Both the position numbers and the translations under genes were made by a program. The notes beneath the pieces are model-generated. The model searched no databases. It worked only from the letters and a program-made list of their open reading frames with translations, and was not told where the DNA came from. Shown here piece after piece: positions 1-6,986 of a stretch of DNA of 14,521 nt; position 1 is the first letter of the stretch, and every line of letters starts with the position of its first letter. Location: assembly GCA_021811525.1 (NCBI GenBank), contig JAJZOK010000116.1:1-14521 (forward strand). Direction: 5' to 3'. Source of the stretch: Thermoplasmata archaeon. Lineage in GTDB: Archaea; Thermoplasmatota; Thermoplasmata; Thermoplasmatales; Thermoplasmataceae.

Positions 1-1985
1 AAGCCAACAGAACCTTCGAGGAGTCCTTGAAGGAAGCCGGCATAAAAGGAGCAGTGGCCGTAATAGCTGACGGCGTGGAAATGGACGTTAGAGATGCCCC
101 CACTGCAGAAGTTATGATCCAGCCGGTTTTCACTGAGACTACAATGGGATTGAAGATCCTGAGACATTCAGCCGCTCATCTTCTTGCGCAGGCAGTAACA
201 GAATTATATCCTGATGCCAAGCCCAATGCCGGGCCTCCAACAGATGATGGGTTCTACTACGACATTGACATGAAACCTGTCAACCAGGAGGAACTGGCTC
301 ATATAGAAAACAGGATGAAAGAGCTTGCATCTAAGAATCTCAGGATTGACAAACACAGGCTTTCCAAGAAGGAACTGTTGCAGAAATTCTCCCAGAACCC
401 ATACAAGATTGACAAGATCTTGGAGAATGTTGAAGATGGCGGATATTCCACTGTCTATTCTCAAGGCGATTTTGTTGATTTCTGTAGAGGGCCCCATGTA
501 CCTTCAACAGGCTACCTCAGGTCAATCAAATTGCTTACAGTAGCCAGTACGCATTACAAGGCGGATGAGAACAGGCCTATGCTGGTTCGTATCTATGGCA
601 CAGCATTTCCTGACGACAAAACCCTGAAGGAGTTTCTCCACAACAGGGAAGAAGCGATGAAAAGAGACCACAGGAAAATAGGGCAGGAGATGGATCTCCT
701 CGTCTTCAATTCTGAATGGGCGCCAGGATTCCCTTTCTATACGCCTAACGGCTTTACACTGAAGCAGGAACTTACAAACTTCATGCGAGGGCTGAACATG
801 AAGCATGGATGGCAGGAAGTGGCCACACCACACATATTCAAGGACCTAATCTGGAAACAGTCGGGCCATTACGCAAAATACAAGCCCAATATGTTCCTGT
901 TTACCCTCCCGGATGGAGACAGCTATGGGGTCAAGCCCATGAATTGCCCCGGCCATGTTGCCATATTTGCCAGGGAACCTAAGAGTTACAAGGAATTGCC
1001 TGTGAAGTACTCCGAAGCGGGAACAGTATACAGGTACGAAAAATCTGGTGAAATGGGTGGACTCACAAGGCCAAGGATGTTCACTGTTGATGATGGTCAC
1101 GCATTTCTTAGACTGGACCAAATTGTTTCAGAAATAAAGGATATTATTTCCATGGTCAAGGAAACATATTCAACAATCCTTGGTGAACCTGCATTGACAT
1201 TCGACCTGAGCGTAATAGACAAGAATGCCCCTGAGAACTATCTCATCACATACAGGTGCAAGGACTGCGGCACTGAAGCGGAAGCGAGAAAGACCTCCAT
1301 GGCAGAGGCACTTGTTTGCCCCAATTGCTCTTCTACACATCTTGAGCCGGACTTTGCGACATGGGACCAGGCAACAGACCAGCTCAGGAAAGCACTTGAT
1401 GAAGAGGAGATATCATACACAGAGAACCCCGGAGAGGCTGCCTTCTACGGGCCAAAGATCGATGTTCACGTGAGGGATGCTTTGGGGAGATCCTGGCAAC
1501 TGTCTACAATACAGGTTGACTTCTTTATGCCTACAAACTTCGGACTCTACTACATTAACAGCGAAAGCAAACATGATCGGATCATAATGTTGCACAGGGC
1601 TATTTTCGGCTCTTATGAAAGATTTATGGCAATCCTCATAGAAAACTACGCCGGAAAGTTCCCCACATGGATGTCCCCCATGCAGGTATATGTTGTTCCA
1701 GTCAGCGAGAAATTTGTTGGCTATGCCACAAAGGTGCATGATGAACTCTTAAGAAACGGCATAAGGTCTACTCTTGACTCGAACCAGGAAACCATGAACA
1801 AAAAAATCAAGACCATCAGGCCCAGGAGGCCATCCTATATCATTGTAGTTGGAGAAAAAGAGGAAGACGATGGGACAGTTTCTGTGAGGAACAGATCGGA
1901 CAAACAGATAGTCTTGAAACTCGAGGATTTTGTTTCCCAGCTGAACGAGGAAATAAAGGACCGCAGCCTAAAACAAACAATTTAG
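1..1985 (+). CDS. thrS: Threonyl-tRNA synthetase, bacterial-type, 5'-truncated by the window
   Basis: Charges tRNA-Thr with threonine in the cytoplasm. The frame is open from the first base and has no ATG before the recognisable protein, so the N-terminus (most of the TGS domain) lies outside; a TTG at 27 is internal. Domains in order: the end of TGS; an N2 editing domain with HSAAH (165-179) and CRGPH (483-497), the metal/active-site pairs of bacterial ThrRS; the class II catalytic core; and a C-terminal anticodon-binding domain. The catalytic zinc ligands are present: Cys in MNCPGH (945-947), His in DDGH (1098-1100) and His in motif 3 LHRAIFGSYER (1593-1595). Unusual is an insertion between motifs 2 and 3 holding two CxxC pairs (1257-1328), like a zinc ribbon. 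Most archaea use a different, DTD-like editing domain, so the bacterial architecture suggests old transfer (inference). The 3' end is followed by a T-rich tract. Confidence 0.96.
   Translation, partial: ANRTFEESLKEAGIKGAVAVIADGVEMDVRDAPTAEVMIQPVFTETTMGLKILRHSAAHLLAQAVTELYPDAKPNAGPPTDDGFYYDIDMKPVNQEELAHIENRMKELASKNLRIDKHRLSKKELLQKFSQNPYKIDKILENVEDGGYSTVYSQGDFVDFCRGPHVPSTGYLRSIKLLTVASTHYKADENRPMLVRIYGTAFPDDKTLKEFLHNREEAMKRDHRKIGQEMDLLVFNSEWAPGFPFYTPNGFTLKQELTNFMRGLNMKHGWQEVATPHIFKDLIWKQSGHYAKYKPNMFLFTLPDGDSYGVKPMNCPGHVAIFAREPKSYKELPVKYSEAGTVYRYEKSGEMGGLTRPRMFTVDDGHAFLRLDQIVSEIKDIISMVKETYSTILGEPALTFDLSVIDKNAPENYLITYRCKDCGTEAEARKTSMAEALVCPNCSSTHLEPDFATWDQATDQLRKALDEEEISYTENPGEAAFYGPKIDVHVRDALGRSWQLSTIQVDFFMPTNFGLYYINSESKHDRIIMLHRAIFGSYERFMAILIENYAGKFPTWMSPMQVYVVPVSEKFVGYATKVHDELLRNGIRSTLDSNQETMNKKIKTIRPRRPSYIIVVGEKEEDDGTVSVRNRSDKQIVLKLEDFVSQLNEEIKDRSLKQTI
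1257..1328 (+). other. Zinc-ribbon-like insertion inside ThrRS catalytic domain
   Basis: Two CxxC pairs (CKDC at 1257-1268 and CPNC at 1317-1328) lie 16 residues apart, in frame, between motif 2 and the conserved AFYGPKID segment. In the bacterial enzymes I recall, this place holds only a short STRPEK-type loop. The spacing fits a structural zinc ribbon. It is separate from the catalytic zinc site, whose Cys-His-His ligands are all present elsewhere. Its role is unknown. Confidence 0.7.
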
Positions 1986-1994
1986 TTTGCCAAA

Positions 1995-2011
1995 TTTTTT
2001 AATTTTTATTT
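1995..2011 (+). terminator. T-tract terminator after thrS
   Basis: Ten bases after the thrS stop come runs of six and five T, then a further T-rich stretch, on the + strand. Archaeal RNA polymerase commonly stops at such oligo-T tracts without a strong hairpin. The tract overlaps the 3' end of the convergent membrane-protein gene. Confidence 0.55.
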
Positions 2012-2439
2012 GACAACTTATTCCTGTGTTCATGGTCTATCCATATGACCAGAATGAGAGCACATATGAACGGCATCAACAGGATGGTTCCATAATAGGG
2101 AATCCCACTTATACCATTACTTGAAATTGTTCCAAAGGTCGAAGGCAGGGGAACAAAGAGAATTATAAGCCATGGCAAAACGAAACCTTTCGGCCTTCTT
2201 CCCTTGAATCTTGCCTTCATAGATATGAGGCAAAACAATGATACTGCTCCCATATATGATATGACAATGGAAGGTAGAATTACCTCCATGAAATTTTGTT
2301 GGGCTGATATAACCAATTGAGGCTGGTTCAGATGGAGTGTTCGAACAACAATAAAGGCAACACCTGAAAGGTAGAGCAACCAGGCCAGAGCTATGTATAA
2401 ATTAAGTACTCTTCCATTCACTTTGGCACTGATATTCAT
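1999..2439 (-). CDS. Small multi-pass membrane protein of unknown function
   Basis: I do not recognise the family. The 146-residue product has four hydrophobic stretches at about residues 13-33, 50-72, 86-104 and 113-133. They are separated by short polar loops, including a basic KARFKGRRPK loop near 75-84, and the tail is charged (DHEHRNKLSNKN). This is a plausible four-helix integral membrane protein with no visible enzymatic motif. The ATG start has no clear ribosome site. A weak A/T-rich box (TAAAAA, 2461-2466) about 27 bases upstream would fit a leaderless transcript. It is convergent with thrS. A 4-base overlap with a frame at 2436-2681 is probably meaningless, because that frame looks spurious. 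Confidence 0.6.
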   Translation of the reverse strand: MNISAKVNGRVLNLYIALAWLLYLSGVAFIVVRTLHLNQPQLVISAQQNFMEVILPSIVISYMGAVSLFCLISMKARFKGRRPKGFVLPWLIILFVPLPSTFGTISSNGISGIPYYGTILLMPFICALILVIWIDHEHRNKLSNKN

Positions 2440-2527
2440 ACCGGTTCCCAGTTTATTGACTTTTTAGGGACACGCGAGAAATGATTCCTTGGAGCCCTAA
2501 TTAAAAAATGATACCGAGCAAATAAAC

Positions 2528-2548
2528 CTAACCCTATGAAGAGGTTAG
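2528..2548 (-). terminator. Short hairpin downstream of the small TTG-start ORF
   Basis: CTAACC (2528-2533) and GGTTAG (2543-2548) form a 6-bp stem with a 9-base loop, followed on the - strand by a T-rich GTTTATTT. It starts a few bases past the stop of the 52-residue frame, as a 3'-end structure would. It could also be chance. Confidence 0.3.
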
Positions 2549-2553
2549 ATTGT

Positions 2554-2712
2554 TCATCTTTCCTGGATGCAGCAGATTGCGAACCTGTCCCCGTCAAAGA
2601 AAGCCTGTTTTCCTGGATTGTTCTCTGAAAATTCTGCCATGAAATTGGCCATCTCCACCAGAGTGAACTCTGATTCCTCACTGTAGCGGTGCAGGACCTT
2701 TACTTTTCTCAA
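2554..2712 (-). CDS. Probable small protein (52 aa), TTG start
   Basis: I cannot assign a function. Read on the - strand from TTG at 2712 to TGA at 2554-2556, the frame gives a protein-like sequence: N-terminus MRKVKVLHRYSEESEF, a middle part with VEMANFMAEF, and C-terminus DGDRFAICCIQER with adjacent cysteines. The mix of charged and hydrophobic residues looks coding, unlike the Trp/Ser/Gln/Arg-rich product of the overlapping frame at 2436-2681. A TATA-like TTTATTATA (2734-2742) sits where a start site at or next to the TTG would be expected, so the transcript may be leaderless. A second TTG at 2715 is the alternative start. It lies 45 bases downstream of etfA on the same strand, and a short hairpin follows its stop. 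Support is from composition and context only. Confidence 0.5.
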   Translation of the reverse strand: MRKVKVLHRYSEESEFTLVEMANFMAEFSENNPGKQAFFDGDRFAICCIQER

Positions 2713-2733
2713 CAAATGAAAATGCCTGGCAGA

Positions 2734-2742
2734 TATAATAAA
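2734..2742 (-). promoter_or_regulatory. TATA-like box for the 52-aa ORF
   Basis: On the - strand TTTATTATA ends about 20 bases before the TTG at 2712, the usual archaeal spacing for a start site at or next to that codon. It lies in the gap after the etfA stop, so the small gene could be transcribed separately from the fix/etf operon. Confidence 0.4.
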
Positions 2743-2757
2743 TTTGGGAACCTGCCA

Positions 2758-3804
2758 TCAAGCAGGAGATGGCTGGGCACCGGTGACTTTCTCTATGCTC
2801 TCAATTAGTTTTGGAATAACTTCATAGAGATCGCCAATGATTACGTAATCCGCATTCTTGTTCATTTCCGCGTCAGGGTCCTTGTTGATGGATACAACCA
2901 CCTTGCTGCCCATCATTCCCACTATATGCTGTGGCTGACCAGATATTCCTGCAGCTATGTACAGGTTTGGCCGCACAGTTTCACCGGTCTGGCCAACCTG
3001 ATGTTCCCTTGAAATCCAGCCAAGGTCTGCTATGGGGCGGGATACTCCAACTGATCCGCCAAGCAGATCTGCAAGCTTACGGATAAGTTCAAGGCCCTCA
3101 GGCTTGCCCATTCCAAGCCCACCTGATACTACAACTTTGGATCCAGTAATGTCTTCCTCATTTTTCTGATTGAATGAAACAATGTTTTCCTTGAGTTGGC
3201 TATTTTCAAGCTTCACTTCCCTGACCTCTACCTGGAATTTTCTATTTGTATCAGGTTCTGGGGTTGCAAAAGTCCCTGGCCTTGATGTCGCCATCTGGGG
3301 CCTGTGTTTTTCGCATCTGATCTCGGACATGGTGCTGTCACCATAATCCGGCCTCCTTGCGAGGAGTATTCTTGTATCGGGTTCGACATCAAGATCCATG
3401 CAGTCAGCGGTCAACCCGCTCCTGACTTTTACTGCAACTCTAGCAGCCAGGTCCCTTCCATTCTTGGAGCCTGGAACAATGAGAATGTTGGGTTTCTTCT
3501 CGTGTACAAGGCCAGCAAGAATGTCGCTGAACGGTTTTGACCTGTACATCGCAAGGTCTTTTGAATCAAAGCCGTAGACTTCATCACAGCCGTGCACGCC
3601 TGCCTCCTGGGCCATCGCTTTTGTGCTCCCTCCAATCACGGCACAGTAGAGCTTTTCATTGGTCTTGTCTGCCATTTTCCTGCCTGCGCCAACCATTTCA
3701 AGAGCTGCTCTGGTGAGTGAATTGTTGAAAGAGTCGAGGTAAACCATAACTCCCTTATATTGGGAAATATCCTGCGGCGGTTCTGCTTTCTTCATTTCTG
3801 TCAT
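2758..3804 (-). CDS. etfA: Electron transfer flavoprotein alpha subunit (EtfA/FixB)
   Basis: Binds the electron-carrying FAD of the ETF heterodimer and passes electrons to the FixC/FixX quinone-reductase branch. The 348-residue product has the N-terminal ETF alpha/beta fold (YKGVMVYLDSF near 17-26, PGSKNGRDLAAR near 111-122) and a C-terminal FAD domain with SGGLGMG (227-233), SRPIADLGW (255-263), QVGQTGE (269-275), AAGISGQPQH (284-293) and INKDPDAEM (306-314). The Arg in SRP corresponds to the residue that stacks on FAD in known ETFs. The ATG lies one base after the etfB stop, with AAGGAGG about 8 bases upstream inside the end of etfB, so the two are translated as a pair. It is the last gene of the fixC-fixX-etfB-etfA run. 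The length is normal for the family. Confidence 0.95.
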   Translation of the reverse strand: MTEMKKAEPPQDISQYKGVMVYLDSFNNSLTRAALEMVGAGRKMADKTNEKLYCAVIGGSTKAMAQEAGVHGCDEVYGFDSKDLAMYRSKPFSDILAGLVHEKKPNILIVPGSKNGRDLAARVAVKVRSGLTADCMDLDVEPDTRILLARRPDYGDSTMSEIRCEKHRPQMATSRPGTFATPEPDTNRKFQVEVREVKLENSQLKENIVSFNQKNEEDITGSKVVVSGGLGMGKPEGLELIRKLADLLGGSVGVSRPIADLGWISREHQVGQTGETVRPNLYIAAGISGQPQHIVGMMGSKVVVSINKDPDAEMNKNADYVIIGDLYEVIPKLIESIEKVTGAQPSPA

Positions 3805-3805
3805 G

Positions 3806-4603
3806 TCAGTTGCCTCCTTGCCTGATTATGCCTGTGTCCACAAGTTCCTTGACAAAATCATCAATCATGTCCAACCCGATTACCTTGCCCTTTCTCTCAA
3901 TTGCGGGGAACGGAAGCATTTTCTTGACAACGGTTGGCGATGATCTCAATCCCACCCAGTCTGACGGAAGGCCAATGTCCTGAAGGGACCATACAATAAT
4001 GCCTTTCTCCTGAGCGTTAAGCTTCTTCCTCAATGTGGCTCTTCTTGGGACGTTAGAGTCAGTGATTACTGTTACAACAGCCGGGGTGGGAATCTTCACT
4101 ACTTCGACACCCTCTTCCAGCTCCCTCTCGGCAATCACAAAACCATCTTCGTACCTGCATGATCTGGAATAAGAGGAGAGCTCTGCCTCAAGGAACTCTG
4201 CAACGCCTGGACCAACGTGTCCAGTGCTTGAATCTGAAGTTTTTTCACCCGCGAAGACTATGTCAACGTTACCCAGATGTTTTATTGCGGCAGCTACTGT
4301 AAGGCTTGTTGGATAAGTATCAGAACCGGCAACTGCCCTGTCGCTGATAAGGACAGCCTGGTCAGCTCCCCGTGACATGCACTCCAGCAGGAATGGCTCA
4401 GCAAATGGTGGTGCCATTGTCATCACAGTAATCCTTGCCCCATGTTCATCCTTGATTTTCAAGGCTGCTTCAAGGGCATTTTCATCGGCAGGATTCAGAA
4501 CATTGGTTGCCATTGACCTGTTCAGGGTGAAATTTACAGGGTCCACAAAGACCTCTTTTCCATCAGGAACCACTTTTATGAGTACTACAAGTTCAAGTGC
4601 CAT
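3806..4603 (-). CDS. etfB: Electron transfer flavoprotein beta subunit (EtfB/FixA)
   Basis: Partner of EtfA. Beta subunits hold AMP in simple ETFs or a second, bifurcating FAD in Fix-type ETFs. Visible motifs, numbered from the ATG: VLIKVVPDG (7-15), NPADENALEAALK (37-49), RGADQAVLISDR (78-89), DTYPTSLTVAAAI (95-107), STGHVGP (126-132) and the C-terminal RRATLRKK segment (187-194). The TGHVGP form resembles the TxQVGP of Fix/bifurcating ETFs as I recall them; this is suggestive only. I chose ATG at 4603 (265 aa) because GGTGA, inside the fixX stop, lies 5 bases upstream as an anti-16S match. The alternative is GTG at 4612, overlapping the fixX stop and adding three residues. Confidence 0.93.
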   Translation of the reverse strand: MALELVVLIKVVPDGKEVFVDPVNFTLNRSMATNVLNPADENALEAALKIKDEHGARITVMTMAPPFAEPFLLECMSRGADQAVLISDRAVAGSDTYPTSLTVAAAIKHLGNVDIVFAGEKTSDSSTGHVGPGVAEFLEAELSSYSRSCRYEDGFVIAERELEEGVEVVKIPTPAVVTVITDSNVPRRATLRKKLNAQEKGIIVWSLQDIGLPSDWVGLRSSPTVVKKMLPFPAIERKGKVIGLDMIDDFVKELVDTGIIRQGGN

Positions 4604-4608
4604 CTGTA

Positions 4609-4890
4609 TCACCCATACTTGTATTTGACGCCGTGAGCACCCTTGGAGTTATTCCATGAGACGCTATCGTGTGAGCAAGCAACCACACACGTTCCGCATT
4701 CCACGCAGTCTTCGTATTTGAAATTCAACTTGGCATCTATCAATGTATAACATTTTGCGGGACAGGCAAATGTGCAGAAATGGTCCGGGCAAACTTCGCA
4801 AATTTCTGGTTTCACGGTTATGTGGGCATAGCTCTTGTCTATCTTGTAATTGAGTAAAGATAATCGGTCTTCTATTTTCATGTTGCTCAT
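4609..4890 (-). CDS. fixX: Ferredoxin-like protein FixX
   Basis: Small iron-sulfur partner of FixC, carrying electrons between ETF/flavin and quinone at the membrane surface. Numbered from ATG at 4890 (93 aa): C31, C34, C39 and C43-Pro, then CVECGTCVVAC (C62, C65, C68, C72). The second set is a classic 4Fe-4S motif; the first has looser C-x2-C-x4-C-x3-C spacing, as in FixX proteins. The N-terminal IEDRLSLLNYK and the later C-P-x-x-C-Y segment fit the family. The frame stays open to an ATG at 4923, but ATG 4890 has AGGAGG 7 bases upstream and removes an odd Cys-rich leader encoded across the end of fixC, so I prefer it. In mitochondrial ETF-QO this domain is fused to the flavoprotein; here it is a separate subunit. 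Confidence 0.92.
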   Translation of the reverse strand: MSNMKIEDRLSLLNYKIDKSYAHITVKPEICEVCPDHFCTFACPAKCYTLIDAKLNFKYEDCVECGTCVVACSHDSVSWNNSKGAHGVKYKYG

Positions 4891-4891
4891 C

Positions 4892-6184
4892 TTACATCCT
4901 CCTGTACATTCTGTATCCCTCAAGCAAGAGTTTTGAACTCTTCAACCCGGAAGATTTCAGCGCTTCCTTTACTATCTGGTTCATATGCCTCTTTGGTTCC
5001 CCGTCTTCCATGAAAAGGCCAAGCATGACTTTCTCAAGAACATCGGGCATCTTCTGGTGGATTAGGCCTCCCCAGGTTATGTCACCTATTCCTTTGAAAG
5101 TGTGCATATCCTTGAGGACAAAGCTGTTCATGAGTTTCTCTTCGTACTTTGAAAAAGACTGTTCCGATATGCCTGATCCCGCCTTTGCTTCAACTATTGT
5201 GTCTGCAGCTGCAATGCCAGATGCAATTGCATAGTTCATTCCCTGCAATATGAGGCCATTGCTGAATGAGAAGCCAGCAGCATCTCCCGCAATCATGTAG
5301 CCATTGCCGTATAATTTTGGAATAGATGCAAGGCCCCCTTCCTGGACCATGTGGGCACTGTACTCGTCCACCTTACCATCCTCCAGCAGGGGTGCAATTG
5401 ATGGGTGATTCTTGAACTGCTCCACTATGTCATATGAGTAGGTCTTGTTGTTTTCCCTGAGATGTTTCATTGAGATGACGACGCCAAGTGATATGCTGTC
5501 CTTGTTAGTGTAAAGGAAGCCTCCTGCCTCCACTCCGCCATCAAGGAAACCTAGCACGTATTCCCCAGCGAATCCTTCTTTCTCCCTGAGGTTGAACCTG
5601 TCGTTGATTGTTTTTTCTGGAAGTTTTATCACTTCCTTTACGCCTATAGCAACATCTTCATCCTTAAGTGGAGACCTTATGCCTGAATCAATAGCCACTC
5701 TAGGGTTGGCGCCTTCTGCCAGGATCACAGCGTCAGATGTTATCACGTCGCCATCCTGTTCGACCCCTATTACCTTCTTTCCCTCAAATGCGAGCCTGTC
5801 GACGGTAACGCCAGTCACCACCGTTGCACCCGCATCCTTGGCTTTTTTGTTCAGGAACTGGTCCAGTTTTGTCCTCAGCACGGTGTAACCCGTCTTGGTT
5901 TCATTGAACCTTGTACTCCTGAAGCTTAAGTCTATGCTGGAATCCTTTGTGAGGAACCCGATCCCTTTAGATTTAACATACCTTTCAAGGGGTGCAATCT
6001 TCTCCCAGTCAGGCATTACTCCAGCTAATGAGTTTCCCCACAGTACTCCTCCGGAAACATTCTTGCTTCCTGGAGGATCAGCCTTTTCCACCAGTAAAAC
6101 ATTAAGCTTACTTGCAGCTAATCGCATTGCAGCAGAAGTGCCAGCTGGGCCTCCGCCCACTACTATGGCGTCAAATTCACTCAT
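4892..6184 (-). CDS. fixC: FixC-like electron transfer flavoprotein-quinone oxidoreductase
   Basis: FAD enzyme expected to reduce membrane quinone with electrons from ETF. The 430-residue product starts with a dinucleotide-binding fold, VVGGGPAGTSAA (8-19) and LLVEK (30-34), then SGGVLWG near 44-50. A late FAD motif, MIAGDAAGFSFSNGLILQG, is followed by an Ala-rich helix. Length and domain order match FixC/geranylgeranyl-reductase-like flavoproteins. It lacks the C-terminal Fe-S domain of mitochondrial ETF-QO, which FixX supplies. It is the first gene of the operon: its last codons carry the ribosome site of fixX, whose ATG starts two bases after the fixC stop. A TTTTAAATTA box about 20-28 bases before the ATG, with no ribosome site between, suggests a leaderless mRNA. 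Geranylgeranyl reductase is the main alternative, but the fixX/etfBA neighbours argue against it. Confidence 0.92.
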   Translation of the reverse strand: MSEFDAIVVGGGPAGTSAAMRLAASKLNVLLVEKADPPGSKNVSGGVLWGNSLAGVMPDWEKIAPLERYVKSKGIGFLTKDSSIDLSFRSTRFNETKTGYTVLRTKLDQFLNKKAKDAGATVVTGVTVDRLAFEGKKVIGVEQDGDVITSDAVILAEGANPRVAIDSGIRSPLKDEDVAIGVKEVIKLPEKTINDRFNLREKEGFAGEYVLGFLDGGVEAGGFLYTNKDSISLGVVISMKHLRENNKTYSYDIVEQFKNHPSIAPLLEDGKVDEYSAHMVQEGGLASIPKLYGNGYMIAGDAAGFSFSNGLILQGMNYAIASGIAAADTIVEAKAGSGISEQSFSKYEEKLMNSFVLKDMHTFKGIGDITWGGLIHQKMPDVLEKVMLGLFMEDGEPKRHMNQIVKEALKSSGLKSSKLLLEGYRMYRRM

Positions 6185-6202
6185 ATGCCTGACATCGAAA
6201 GT

Positions 6203-6212
6203 TAATTTAAAA
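6203..6212 (-). promoter_or_regulatory. TATA-like box of the fixC-fixX-etfB-etfA operon
   Basis: On the - strand TTTTAAATTA, preceded by GGG, lies about 20-28 bases before the fixC ATG. This is the archaeal TATA position for a transcript that starts at or next to that ATG. No Shine-Dalgarno-like sequence sits before the start. Confidence 0.5.
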
Positions 6213-6256
6213 CCCTTTTCTAAAAAATTCCTGCACTCACTATAGTGGGTTTTAAA
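6206..6256. repeat. 10-bp inverted repeat and central palindrome in a divergent promoter region
   Basis: TTTAAAACCC (6206-6215) recurs as its exact reverse complement GGGTTTTAAA (6247-6256). The left copy contains the fixC TATA-like box; the right copy lies just before the TATAAATT box on the other strand. Between them is a 16-bp imperfect palindrome, ACTCACTATAGTGGGT (6235-6250), with a perfect 10-bp core CACTATAGTG. This symmetry suggests shared promoter elements or an operator, but no regulator is identified. Confidence 0.45.
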
Positions 6257-6261
6257 ACTGG

Positions 6262-6269
6262 TATAAATT
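6262..6269 (+). promoter_or_regulatory. TATA-like box for the DNA glycosylase gene
   Basis: TATAAATT on the + strand lies 61 bases before the end of the leader, predicting a transcript start near 6290 and a leader of about 40 bases before the TTG at 6330. No convincing ribosome site is present in that leader. Confidence 0.45.
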
Positions 6270-6329
6270 GAAAGTAACTAAAATTTCCCGGATCGCTATC
6301 CTATTCTAGTTTGAGAGTTTCTCTAAAAG

Positions 6330-6986
6330 TTGAACCCAGACGCAAGTTCCCTTTATAGTGACCTTTTTCAGGTCTTTGGAGAAACTAAATGGTGGCCAGG
6401 TGACACTAAGGATGAGATTATGGTGGGGACGATCCTGACCCAGAATACAGCCTGGTCCAATGTTGAGAGGTCTCTTGCCAGGATCAGGGGTGGAGGCCTG
6501 ATGAGCATTAGTGCTTTAGCAAATGTAGAACAGAATACTCTTATTGAGCTTATCAGGAGCTCAGGGTTCTACACCCAAAAATCGAGGACAGTTCTTGAAT
6601 TGTCACAAAGGATAAGGGATCGTTTCGGAACCATTGAACAAATGAAAAATGAGCGTACAGAGACTCTCCAAGAATTCCTAAGCGATGTACCTGGAATAGG
6701 CCAGGAGACCATGGACGCAATATTGTGTTATGCCCTCGACAAGCCGATATTTGTTGTGGATAAGTACACTCTGAGGCTGCTTGGCAGGATTGGTGTCAGC
6801 GATGCGTCAACTATTGCCCAAGTGAAGGCTTACGTTCACAGTTCAATGGGTGATGATCTTGAAAAACTGAAGAATTTTCATGGGTTGATCGTGAATTTTG
6901 CCAAGGAATACTGCAGGTCAAAGCCCAACTGTGAGTTCTGCCCGCTTCAAAGAAAGTGTGATTATGGCCTTTGTGGGGGAAACTAA
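6330..6986 (+). CDS. HhH-GPD DNA glycosylase with Fe-S cluster (endonuclease III-related, COG2231-like)
   Basis: Base-excision repair enzyme expected to remove a damaged base, possibly 3-methyladenine by analogy with relatives. The 218-residue product has the family's early WWPGDT (21-26), then TQNTAWSNVE (38-47) and SGFYTQK (78-84). The helix-hairpin-helix PGIGQETMDAI (121-131) is followed by catalytic Asp144 in FVVDKYT. C-terminal cysteines 195, 201, 204 and 210 (C-x5-C-x2-C-x5-C) should bind 4Fe-4S; classic endonuclease III has x6 in the first gap. The HhH lacks the catalytic Lys of bifunctional endonuclease III, so a monofunctional glycosylase is likely. The start is TTG: an in-frame TAA lies six bases upstream, and the first internal ATG would remove WWPGD. 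It diverges from fixC, and its stop overlaps the aIF2-gamma stop by 3 bases (CTAA, tail to tail). Confidence 0.88.
   Translation: MNPDASSLYSDLFQVFGETKWWPGDTKDEIMVGTILTQNTAWSNVERSLARIRGGGLMSISALANVEQNTLIELIRSSGFYTQKSRTVLELSQRIRDRFGTIEQMKNERTETLQEFLSDVPGIGQETMDAILCYALDKPIFVVDKYTLRLLGRIGVSDASTIAQVKAYVHSSMGDDLEKLKNFHGLIVNFAKEYCRSKPNCEFCPLQRKCDYGLCGGN

Noticed and set aside
2436..2681. 81-codon - strand frame before the membrane protein gene
   Set aside because: The product is rich in Trp, Gln, Ser and Arg with no protein-like pattern, and it overlaps a better-looking small frame (2554-2712) in another phase.
6983..6986. Tail-to-tail CTAA overlap of the glycosylase and aIF2-gamma stop codons
   Set aside because: Real, but a common outcome of compact convergent genes; not reported as a separate finding.
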